Assembly (NCBI GenBank): GCA_017477035.1
Contig: JAFUXW010000189.1
Span: forward strand, 1-21,554
DNA length: 21,554 nucleotides
DNA from: Alphaproteobacteria bacterium
Lineage (GTDB): Bacteria; Pseudomonadota; Alphaproteobacteria; RF32; CAG-239
Direction: 5' to 3'
Both the position numbers and the translations under genes were made by a program. The notes beneath the pieces were generated by a model, which saw only the letters and a list, made by a program, of their open reading frames with translations, was not told the origin of the DNA and made no database searches. The stretch's first letter is position 1. Each line of letters opens with the position of its first letter. Positions 14,616 to 21,554 of this stretch are shown one piece after another.

Positions 14616-16832
14616 TCAGGCATTTGTTCCTTCGTCTATTTCAAAATTATCACTACTATCCTCTTCAGCATTGTATTCAATGCCCAACTTAGCCAACATA
14701 TCATCGTTAATATCTTCACGTTGGGCAACAATCCAATCCGGAACATTCGGACAAGGTGGAATGGAAGCCAATTTGCGCATTTTTTTATCTAAATACCAAC
14801 GAGGAGAATCGGCCATAATCGGGCGATCAATATAACTTTGCATTAACACTACTTGTTTAAGCATCGGCAAGCTCAATAATTGGGTAGAGCTGATAACCGG
14901 AATACCTTGTAACTGGTAGTTAACATTTTTAGCCAAAGGATTGAAGTCTTTACCCAAACTTCCCTCTGTTCTTGAGAAAGACGACATTTGAACAGTTTTA
15001 TTTCCAATCATTTTAGAAAAACGTTGAGCAGTAACTTCGTTATTTTGTGATAAAATAACTTTGCATGCGGTTGTAGAAATCACTGTCTCTAAGTCGTCTT
15101 TACCATATTTACCGGAAATTTGTCCTAAATCTTGTCCGATTAAAAGATAAGAAACTTTTTGACCACGACCTACGGCAGGACCATCAATAATAGCCTTCAT
15201 TTTTGGCATTTGAGGAAACTCGTCCAGAATGAACAAAGCAGGAAACGGTCCCATTTTGCCATCAGTGCGATTTACGTGATTAGGAGGGTTAGAAATAAGG
15301 TATGATGACATAAGCTCAATAAATGTACTACTGATAACTCCCAAAGCACGAGCATCAACTTGGTTTACTGATAAATAAACAGAAATAGGCTTCCATTCAC
15401 CGGTTACCGGATCTTTCATGCCTCGCAAATCTTTAAATTGTAAGTCAGAAAAACTTGTTCGTGCTTTAACTGCTTGGTTTTTAAACACGTTAATTCCAGC
15501 AAACGCTGTAGAAAGAATAGAACCACGCTCTTTATCAGGCGTATTACTTAACGTGCTGAGCTCTGTGATACAACGCTGAGCATAACCAAAATTACGAGCT
15601 TCTTTTATAGCTTCTTCCAACATATCGTGAGTAGGGTCTGCCATTGCTGCCATTTGATCGCCTTCATCAAGACGGCGCTGTATTTCTTGAGCAGCATTTA
15701 TTTGCGCTTCGGTAATCCATTCCATAATCATAGCAATACATGCTTCCCGACCCATCCATCGAGACGGAAGTAAGTTCCAAGTTCCGATTGGCAAATAATT
15801 TTCCATAGTTAATGTGCCGTTTTTAAGATTTTGGAGAGCGCGTGCTGTTCCGGGATCACGCATATCCATATAATATCCTTCCAAGACCTCTTTATCTTTT
15901 TCATCGAGCTTTCCTTCGTATATACGACCGATAAAGTAGTCATTGGCTCTGGCTCTGTCACATTTTGACACAACAAATTGAATAAAGCCGGTAAGAGCAG
16001 CACGTCCGGTTTGTGACCAGTGCGGATCTGCACCTCCTTTAGGATCTTCAACCAAAATATTGCACATAGAATCCACATACATATCGCGGTCTGGACCTTG
16101 TTCCGGAATACAATTAGGAGACAATGGATTCCAACTTGGATAATAAATACCTTCACTCGGGTTATCTTCGGCACCCCAGTTGATAATAAACACCGGACCT
16201 ACTTTGGCTCTGGCTCCTGAAGTACTGTAACAAAGTTCCGGCTTAGGGTCGTTCACTATAATACTCAATTTTTGCGAATTAAAAATAGTCGGAATAACCA
16301 CACCGGCAGTTTTACCGGTACCAGGAGGCGCACAACACAATGTTGCCAATGTTTCTTTCAGCATTAAAAATTTACCGTCAAACTTACCTAAAACTTGGCA
16401 AAAACCGTCAAATCCCAAAAGAGACATCTTTTTAATATCTCGCAAATCTGCAATTTTGGCCTGACCTTGATAATTTATTTGGAATTTGTAAGGACTGAAT
16501 AAAGCACTGATAATTAAGCCAACCGGAATAGTGATAAAAGGTAATAGCGGAATCCATAACCATAAGGCGAAATCACCGCGATAATTAAACACGGTTTTTC
16601 CCCATTTGCTATATAAATTAAAGATGTGGTCAGGATTCTTTACTATAACGTCCATAAATTTACCGACCATATCCATTGAACTCTTAGAGATTCCGTGTCG
16701 CACCAGATATGACAACGGCATCGCAAAAATAAATAAAACAATTGCAAGCGCCAGACATATAAAAAATGTAACAGTCATCCATTTGACGGCTTTGTCATAT
16801 TCTTTCCATTCTTCACCGCGTTCTTTTGCCAT
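14616..16832 (-). CDS. Type IV secretion/conjugation coupling protein, VirD4/TraG family ATPase
   Basis: Coupling proteins are inner-membrane hexameric ATPases that recruit protein or DNA-protein substrates to a type IV secretion channel. The 738-aa protein has two N-terminal membrane helices (about 18-42 and 88-112). The Walker A is APPGTGKT (168-175), leading into GVVIPTIF, and is followed by a VNDPKPEL segment like the DxKGE of VirD4. Walker B is ALFILDEF (532-539), followed by GQDLGQISGKYG. The segment between about 290 and 460 is the expected all-alpha substrate-recognition region. The C-terminus is acidic (NAEEDSSDNFEIDEG), a common feature of substrate-docking tails. A GAGGG site precedes the ATG. 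It is the last gene of its operon, 12 bp after the 487-aa membrane protein. No relaxase or VirB-type gene is present here. Confidence 0.9.
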   Translation of the reverse strand: MAKERGEEWKEYDKAVKWMTVTFFICLALAIVLFIFAMPLSYLVRHGISKSSMDMVGKFMDVIVKNPDHIFNLYSKWGKTVFNYRGDFALWLWIPLLPFITIPVGLIISALFSPYKFQINYQGQAKIADLRDIKKMSLLGFDGFCQVLGKFDGKFLMLKETLATLCCAPPGTGKTAGVVIPTIFNSQKLSIIVNDPKPELCYSTSGARAKVGPVFIINWGAEDNPSEGIYYPSWNPLSPNCIPEQGPDRDMYVDSMCNILVEDPKGGADPHWSQTGRAALTGFIQFVVSKCDRARANDYFIGRIYEGKLDEKDKEVLEGYYMDMRDPGTARALQNLKNGTLTMENYLPIGTWNLLPSRWMGREACIAMIMEWITEAQINAAQEIQRRLDEGDQMAAMADPTHDMLEEAIKEARNFGYAQRCITELSTLSNTPDKERGSILSTAFAGINVFKNQAVKARTSFSDLQFKDLRGMKDPVTGEWKPISVYLSVNQVDARALGVISSTFIELMSSYLISNPPNHVNRTDGKMGPFPALFILDEFPQMPKMKAIIDGPAVGRGQKVSYLLIGQDLGQISGKYGKDDLETVISTTACKVILSQNNEVTAQRFSKMIGNKTVQMSSFSRTEGSLGKDFNPLAKNVNYQLQGIPVISSTQLLSLPMLKQVVLMQSYIDRPIMADSPRWYLDKKMRKLASIPPCPNVPDWIVAQREDINDDMLAKLGIEYNAEEDSSDNFEIDEGTNA

Positions 16833-16844
16833 ATTAATCCCTCA

Positions 16845-18308
16845 TTATTTTAAACTTTTAAGTACTTTGTTAAGTTTTTCAATTTCCGAAGAAGAAGGTT
16901 TGCCGTCTGCTTCGCTTAAAACTTTTGAAAACAGACGAATTTCTTTCGGTGCGCCTCGATTTATGCGTGTTACGTTAATATTCATATCATTCCAAGTTTC
17001 AAACATATCATCGGCATTAATTATATTAGCCATTTGTATAACAACAAAAGCTTCAACTGCTTGTTCAAACCCCTCATCATCAAGTTTATCTTTTACAGCA
17101 TTACGGGCTTTATTTAACAAACAAACCGGAGATACACGGTGTGAATTTTCAGAGAACCACAAAGGCTCTTCTCCATTAAACATTTCCTCGTCAGCTAACC
17201 AATCGCCATTTTCTTTATCTACCATGCACAAACAAATTTTGCTGTCAGAGATGCCTATAAAGTCGATAGCAGTACCTTCAATGGATATATTAGAGATAAT
17301 TCCGTAATTTTTCTGTGACAAAGCATCATATACCGGCCCTTGAGAAGAACGAGAAGAAAGTTCTCCGCTTTCTTTATCGCTACGACGATTTTGTCGTTTA
17401 TTTTTATCCTCGCGCGAGCTTTCATTTTTATCCTGACGAGAAGAGCGTTTGTCTTTTTCTTCCTTGCGCTTATTGTTGCGACGATTGTTTTCGCGTGGTT
17501 TTTCGTCTTCAAAATCATCATCGTCATCATCAAAATCAAATTCTTTGCGACCGGAAGTTTTTGCGTAATTATTTTCTTTACTGTCAAAATCGTCATCGTC
17601 ATCATCAAAATCAAACTTCGGTAAAGTTTTTTTACTTTCTTCTTTAGGTTTCTTTTTCAAATCTGTCTTTTCAAAAGAATCTATATCTAAATCAAAATCA
17701 TCATCGTCATCATCATCAAATTTGAACAAAGCGTGATCTATTGTTGCTGCAACATCGGTCTTTTTAACTTTATCGTTGACTCTTGAACTTGCCGATGAAA
17801 GCGAAGATGCCGAATATCCGGAGTACGCAGGTGGTGTTGAAGTGATATTTCCTGATGTTCCGCTATTTTCACCATAATCAGAAATAGGTACTCTCAAGGT
17901 ATTAATTCCTGCCGGTCTAATTTGTTTATATGATTTACGTTTGACTACTCCGTAGTGACTATTCACAACAGTTCCGGAAGTAGGTGACTTCATTAGTTTG
18001 CAATAAATAGTATACGGAAAAGTGATTATTTTCCAAATTATTTCTTCCCAAGCCACAAGGCTTAAAGTCCACCAACCGGTTAAAAGCATAGGAATATAGG
18101 TAATAATCAGTAATACGAAAGCCCATTCCTTCGGAGCTCTGACCACCCAACCGGCTTTCCACAAGGCAATTGCTTGGCGCCAATGGTCAGGCCAAAACAT
18201 ATCAAAATGCCAGTTACAGAGCATAATGACACGTAAGCCTTCCGTGAAGACAATACCCCACAGAATGCCTACGAATATAATCCTAAGAAACACCAAAAAG
18301 GCCTTCAA
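16845..18308 (-). CDS. Membrane-anchored protein with aspartate tracts and a C-terminal domain (coupling-protein partner)
   Basis: Start is TTG at 18308: an in-frame TAG sits directly upstream and a GGAG site lies seven bases before it. The 487 residues fall into four parts. First, two membrane helices (about 3-28 and 62-82) with a possible third (83-104). Second, a Ser/Gly/Thr linker and three aspartate tracts (197-208, 232-243, 257-268). Third, a Lys/Arg/Asn-rich, surely disordered stretch (270-322). Fourth, a folded domain (about 326-487). That domain runs AIDFIGISDSKICLC, DKENGDW, SPVCLLNKAR and EAFVVIQ. The pattern is loosely like nuclease-related NERD folds but without the E-x-K catalytic pair, so that resemblance is a weak guess. 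The N-terminus is paralogous to the 162-aa protein. It likely works beside the coupling ATPase 12 bp downstream. Confidence 0.75.
   Translation of the reverse strand: MKAFLVFLRIIFVGILWGIVFTEGLRVIMLCNWHFDMFWPDHWRQAIALWKAGWVVRAPKEWAFVLLIITYIPMLLTGWWTLSLVAWEEIIWKIITFPYTIYCKLMKSPTSGTVVNSHYGVVKRKSYKQIRPAGINTLRVPISDYGENSGTSGNITSTPPAYSGYSASSLSSASSRVNDKVKKTDVAATIDHALFKFDDDDDDDFDLDIDSFEKTDLKKKPKEESKKTLPKFDFDDDDDDFDSKENNYAKTSGRKEFDFDDDDDDFEDEKPRENNRRNNKRKEEKDKRSSRQDKNESSREDKNKRQNRRSDKESGELSSRSSQGPVYDALSQKNYGIISNISIEGTAIDFIGISDSKICLCMVDKENGDWLADEEMFNGEEPLWFSENSHRVSPVCLLNKARNAVKDKLDDEGFEQAVEAFVVIQMANIINADDMFETWNDMNINVTRINRGAPKEIRLFSKVLSEADGKPSSSEIEKLNKVLKSLK
17505..17728 (-). repeat. Three near-identical Asp-codon tracts
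   Basis: Three stretches at about 17505-17542, 17584-17617 and 17691-17728 share a GAT/GAC-rich core flanked by Phe codons, encoding F(D)FDDDDDDxF. They are close to identical at DNA level over 25-30 bp. The units are spaced about 35 and 25 residues apart, with Lys/Ser/Glu-rich spacers. Short triplet repeats like these can change length by replication slippage. Confidence 0.8.
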
Positions 18309-18394
18309 CTATTTACTCCGCTCATATTTTGTTTTCCCAATGCACTATTTTAATCTATAATACACATTTATTAAAAAAGTGATTATAAAAACAA

Positions 18395-18883
18395 TTATTT
18401 TTTATTTTCTTCAATTTGCTCAATAATTTTTTTACGAAAATCTGCAGAATCTCTTTTATTAGTCTGAGATTTCTTTTTTTCTGCTTCCAAGCGTTCTTGC
18501 ACAACCTGCTCTAAAGTCTTTTTTTCTTCAATTTTTAAGTTTTTGATGTTAACATCGGGGGCGCGATAGTCATCAAGTCCAGAATTAACAATCTTGTTTA
18601 ACGGCACAGTTATCAAACGCATAAATTTGTAATGATAAAGCTTATACCAACCATAGAAACAAATCGGTAGATACAGCTGTAGACTTAATATCATCAGCAC
18701 ATCTTTTCCTGCTAAAACTCCCCCGCTGTTCCAAAAATCGGCAAATATCTGATACGTTTGCGGGTTTAAGAGATTGATATTATATACCCAAAAAAAGAGT
18801 TGCTGGAATACGACTCCTAAAATAGAACTCCATAAAATACCGAAAATCAGTACACATACATAATGAAAGAATTTCTTAATCAT
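18395..18883 (-). CDS. Small membrane protein, paralogue of the 487-aa protein's N-terminus
   Basis: This 162-aa protein has two membrane helices (about 8-33 and 61-82) and a cytoplasmic helical, probably coiled-coil tail rich in Lys and Glu (about 113-162). It aligns almost without gaps to residues 1-100 of the 487-aa protein: GILW at 15-18 against 14-17, a W-x2-G element near 50, and Y71-x-P73-x4-G78-W79-x2-L82 at identical positions. An IT-x-P element near 91-98 also matches. Its ATG overlaps the stop of the 674-aa gene by 4 bp, so translation is coupled. The 86-bp gap after it, before the 487-aa gene, has no terminator. I know of no named family. Its position suggests a subunit of the coupling complex. 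Confidence 0.75.
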   Translation of the reverse strand: MIKKFFHYVCVLIFGILWSSILGVVFQQLFFWVYNINLLNPQTYQIFADFWNSGGVLAGKDVLMILSLQLYLPICFYGWYKLYHYKFMRLITVPLNKIVNSGLDDYRAPDVNIKNLKIEEKKTLEQVVQERLEAEKKKSQTNKRDSADFRKKIIEQIEENKK

Positions 18884-20904
18884 TTTTGTTTACCGTTTCC
18901 CTTGAAAAGACCTACAACGCTACCATGAAGTTGTTTTATCTTACCTTTGGCTTTTTTTACAAACGGACGTTCATTTAATGCCGTTTTCTTCTTTTCTTGC
19001 TCTGTGTGTAAACCTTCATAGATTTTCCGATTACCTTCAAGGGCAGCCGTAAAAGCGGCATCTTGAGCTTCTGCAGCATTAAAGTCTTTGGTGAAATCAA
19101 GTAATGGCTTTTCAACCGGTTTCCCTTTTACACCTTCTTTCCGCGGAGCAAGAGAGTCTAAATATTCCGGAGATAATATCTTTTCAACGCTTTCACGAGA
19201 AGCCTTAACTTGTTGTAGCTTAATTGCTTGTTCACTCGCAGATTCGGCATTGTAATAAGAATTGAGATTTGAACGGAATGTTTTGGTATTATCACCTAAA
19301 TCATCAACGAATTTTTCAAAGTTTTTATCTCGAATGGCTAAAATTTCGCGAGCTTGTTTTTCATCCAGTTTTGCATCAGGAGCCAATCCGTTTTTTAAAC
19401 GATATTCATCCTCGGCTCTATCGGTAAGAACTTGTGAAATCTCGGCGATTTTTTGCATATACTCCGTCATGTTTTTTTGGATTGTTGCTTCGGCATTAGG
19501 ACCAAATGGACCTTCCGGATGATCTGCCATATATGTAGCAGTGGCAAGTGAACCTGCGACACGCGCTAACAAAGCAAAGTTTTTTAATTCATCACGTAAT
19601 TGTGTTTGTGTTACGTCAAATTTTTTAACAAAAGCTTCCGGATTTTGTTCAAAAATTTTGTTGAATTCTTGCATTTTTTTGACATCAAGTGGATTTTTTA
19701 TATCTAAAATCGGAACCTGACTATATCTGTCAACAGTATCAATGTACCATTTGTTAATAGGCTTTCCGGCATTTTGCTTAATGGTATTATAAAGTCTGTC
19801 GTAATAATCAACTTGAGTATTCAAATTGTCGGTGACATCTTGCGCAAGTTTTTCACCGGTGTCATTCAAAAACTTAATTGCCGGAACATTTTTTGCCAGT
19901 TGCCCCGGTTTGGTCGGCGTTGGCATATTGGTATCAAATTTTCCGTCAAAGGCATCTATGCTTTTATCTATTAGCCAAAATGGAGCTTTCAGAGCTAGGG
20001 TAACACCTTCCAAAAACCAATGTTCAAACATATATTGAATAATATCCTGCTCTTTAACTTTTTCAAATTCAAACGGCTTACGTTTTTTCTTATCATCACC
20101 GGAATTTGGGTTCATATTCGCCACATTATCGGCATCTTCTTCCGGTTGCGGAGATTTTGTGTTTACTTTTAAGGCTGGTTTTTGTGCACCGTCAACCGTT
20201 AATCCGTTATTCTCGCCCCCGACAATAGTTTTATTTTCTCCATCAACCGTAAGGTTGTTTTCTGCAGATATTGCCTTATATACGGAAGGCTTTTGCATAA
20301 ATTCGGCCAAAATTTCAGATTTTGCGGCTAAATCATTTATAGTCAGGACTCTATTTATATTATCAGGCTCATATGGCTCGGTTAGGGCATTCTTGAGAGC
20401 TTTCGGCTCTATTTGTTCCATTATTGCCAAAGTCTCACTATATGTTTGCAAATTGTGTTTTGCTATGGCAATATTTTCAGGATTTGTAGCTTTTTTCCAC
20501 TTAAATTCTGCTGCTCTGATATTCAAAGCAAGTGTCATTGCCATATTTTTACCATTCTCCGGAGGGTATTTTACAGACATTACATTATTGACCTGCTCAT
20601 CATTGAGTATTCCCTGATTTTGTAGGTCTTTTAATGCGATTAAAGTGTTTTTTATTCCGCTTATGTTTTCAAATCCCAATTTTTGAGTTTTAGCGGTTAA
20701 GTGATTGTTATCTGAATTAGGGAAAATAGTTTTCAAAAATTGTTCTTTTTGTGCATCTGAAAGTTTTCCGGTACCGAATTTTTCAATACCGGATTTTATC
20801 ACCGACATATCCGGATTTTCTTTACCTATTTCAGCCAAAAATGTTTCAAAATCAAAATCTTTGAGCACTGTCTCTGTTTCTTGTTTCTTTTCATCTTCTG
20901 CCAT
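18880..20904 (-). CDS. Large soluble protein of unknown function, first gene of the coupling-protein operon
   Basis: The ATG at 20904 has an excellent AAGGAGGG ribosome binding site and a promoter about 30 bases upstream. The 674-aa product has no signal peptide or membrane helix. Residues 1-205 look helical and charged. Then comes a low-complexity linker with a degenerate repeat, ENN(G)LTVDG, at 215-222 and 231-239. A Lys-rich hinge follows (272-278). The rest (about 280-640) is helical and contains EHWFLEGVTLALKAPFWLIDK, an amphipathic segment that could touch membrane. The last 35 residues are basic (KKAKGKIK, FKGNGKQK). Basic C-termini are common on substrates of VirD4-type coupling proteins, so it could be a transferred protein or a scaffold for the complex. 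No relaxase histidine motif or nuclease motif is visible. It overlaps the next gene by 4 bp. Confidence 0.7.
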   Translation of the reverse strand: MAEDEKKQETETVLKDFDFETFLAEIGKENPDMSVIKSGIEKFGTGKLSDAQKEQFLKTIFPNSDNNHLTAKTQKLGFENISGIKNTLIALKDLQNQGILNDEQVNNVMSVKYPPENGKNMAMTLALNIRAAEFKWKKATNPENIAIAKHNLQTYSETLAIMEQIEPKALKNALTEPYEPDNINRVLTINDLAAKSEILAEFMQKPSVYKAISAENNLTVDGENKTIVGGENNGLTVDGAQKPALKVNTKSPQPEEDADNVANMNPNSGDDKKKRKPFEFEKVKEQDIIQYMFEHWFLEGVTLALKAPFWLIDKSIDAFDGKFDTNMPTPTKPGQLAKNVPAIKFLNDTGEKLAQDVTDNLNTQVDYYDRLYNTIKQNAGKPINKWYIDTVDRYSQVPILDIKNPLDVKKMQEFNKIFEQNPEAFVKKFDVTQTQLRDELKNFALLARVAGSLATATYMADHPEGPFGPNAEATIQKNMTEYMQKIAEISQVLTDRAEDEYRLKNGLAPDAKLDEKQAREILAIRDKNFEKFVDDLGDNTKTFRSNLNSYYNAESASEQAIKLQQVKASRESVEKILSPEYLDSLAPRKEGVKGKPVEKPLLDFTKDFNAAEAQDAAFTAALEGNRKIYEGLHTEQEKKKTALNERPFVKKAKGKIKQLHGSVVGLFKGNGKQK

Positions 20905-20933
20905 CGGAATCCCTCCTTAAGATAATTTTTTTT

Positions 20934-20962
20934 AATATACCATATAAAATCTTTTTTGTCTA
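20934..20962 (-). promoter_or_regulatory. Sigma70-type promoter of the coupling-protein operon
   Basis: On the - strand, TAGACA (20962-20957) and TATATT (20939-20934) are separated by exactly 17 bp, each one mismatch from consensus. Transcription would start near 20928, giving a leader of about 24 bases that includes the strong AAGGAGGG site of the 674-aa gene. It lies in the 74-bp gap after the 174-aa gene, so the operon can be expressed independently of that gene. Confidence 0.65.
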
Positions 20963-20978
20963 TAGTTATTTTTACTCG

Positions 20979-21550
20979 TTAGGCCTTGAGCTTTTTCAGA
21001 AAATTACCTATTTTTATATTAATTCGTATTCCGTCTTTTGGCGAAACTTTAATAAGACCGAAAAAGCGCGGTTTTATTTTGCTGAAGTCAATCGGCGCAA
21101 AAATTGCTGGATTGGTGGTTAAAGCCTTATATGCGCCGTCTATGTCCTTTTGAGCTACACGAAAATAGTTGCTTATAAGTTTTTCTGCATCAATTGGAAA
21201 ATTTTTCTTTTTTATGGCATCGGTGAACTTTTGTTGTCGTTCTTTCCTTGCCAGATATTCTTCATACATTATTTTTTTTATATGTTTTTCCTGATATTTA
21301 GCCAATTTTGCCAAATAGGTAAGCTCACAGCTTTCCATATCGATTAAAATTTCAACGTAAGAAATTACGGCTAATTGCAAGTCCTGATTTTGCAAAGTTT
21401 CGGCAAAGTTTAAAAACTCTTCATCTGTTGAAGATACTGGAAAACGTCCGACATCATCCGGAAAAATTTGCGATAAAACAGTCCAGCCGTTAACTAAATC
21501 CATAGAAATGTAATTACCTAAACTCGGTTTATAATTAGGGTATATGTCAT
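20979..21550 (-). CDS. Unrecognised charged protein at the window's right edge
   Basis: The frame stays open from the stop at 20979 to the right edge. A 174-aa version starts at the ATG at 21503, but that start has no good ribosome binding site. The codons upstream look protein-like (MTYTPNYKPSLGNYIS) and begin with an ATG at 21550, which would give 190 aa. The true start could also lie outside the window. The sequence has an acidic, hydrophobic first half and a Lys-rich centre (ARKERQQKF, DAIKKKNF). The C-terminus is basic (NIKIGNFLKKLKA). It has no signal peptide, membrane helix or motif I recognise. It reads toward the coupling-protein operon on the same strand, but that operon has its own promoter 74 bp on. 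Confidence 0.6.
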
Positions 21551-21554
21551 CAAT

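Noticed and set aside
17255..17647. Open frames on both strands across the aspartate-tract region.
   Set aside because: They arise because GAT/GAC repeats have no stop codons in several frames. The Phe/Ile/Met-rich or His/Arg-rich products are artefacts of the real 487-aa gene.
1..21554. tRNA or rRNA genes, CRISPR arrays, insertion sequences and integrase or attachment sites.
   Set aside because: None seen: no tandem spaced repeats, transposase or integrase motifs, or tRNA-like cloverleafs were recognised by eye.

Overview
The window is AT-rich DNA that reads as chromosome from an alphaproteobacterium. The gene order mnmE-mnmG-(PHP phosphatase)-rsmG-parA-parB, the VSRET sequence at the start of RsmG, and the HSAYS variant of the DnaE PHP motif all fit that group. 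Two perfect 16-bp parS sites and one with a single mismatch lie inside mnmE, mnmG and rsmG, so this is the chromosomal centromere region. Such regions usually sit near the replication origin, but no origin is visible here. The overall look resembles AT-rich host- or gut-associated alphaproteobacteria; that placement is inference.

Left end (1-637): the 3' end of a Ser/Asn/Cys-rich, probably secreted protein, then a small secreted-peptide gene that appears frameshifted, then a strong Rho-independent terminator. From 638 to 3191 are two genes I do not recognise. One is a 188-aa protein with five N-terminal cysteines. The other is a 641-aa protein with an HExxH metallopeptidase motif.

Core housekeeping block (3321-14571, all + strand): tRNA-U34 modification (MnmE, MnmG), a PHP-family phosphatase, 16S rRNA methylation (RsmG), chromosome segregation (ParA, ParB), a small Fe-S/disulfide protein resembling the catalytic subunit of ferredoxin-thioredoxin reductase, the replicative polymerase DnaE, and a polytopic membrane protein of unknown function. 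From rsmG onward the genes touch or overlap and look like one transcription unit.

Right end (14575-21554, all - strand, convergent with the core): a four-gene operon with a good sigma70-like promoter (20934-20962) and a terminator (14575-14602). In transcription order it encodes a 674-aa soluble protein with a basic C-terminus, a 162-aa membrane protein, a 487-aa membrane protein, and a VirD4/TraG-type type IV coupling ATPase. The two membrane proteins share an N-terminal two-helix module, so they are paralogues. The 487-aa one adds three aspartate tracts, a basic disordered stretch and a folded C-terminal domain. No relaxase or T4SS channel gene is present in the window. A further 174- to 190-aa gene of unknown function lies upstream and reaches the right edge. 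This coupling-protein operon is the most likely place for an undescribed system.
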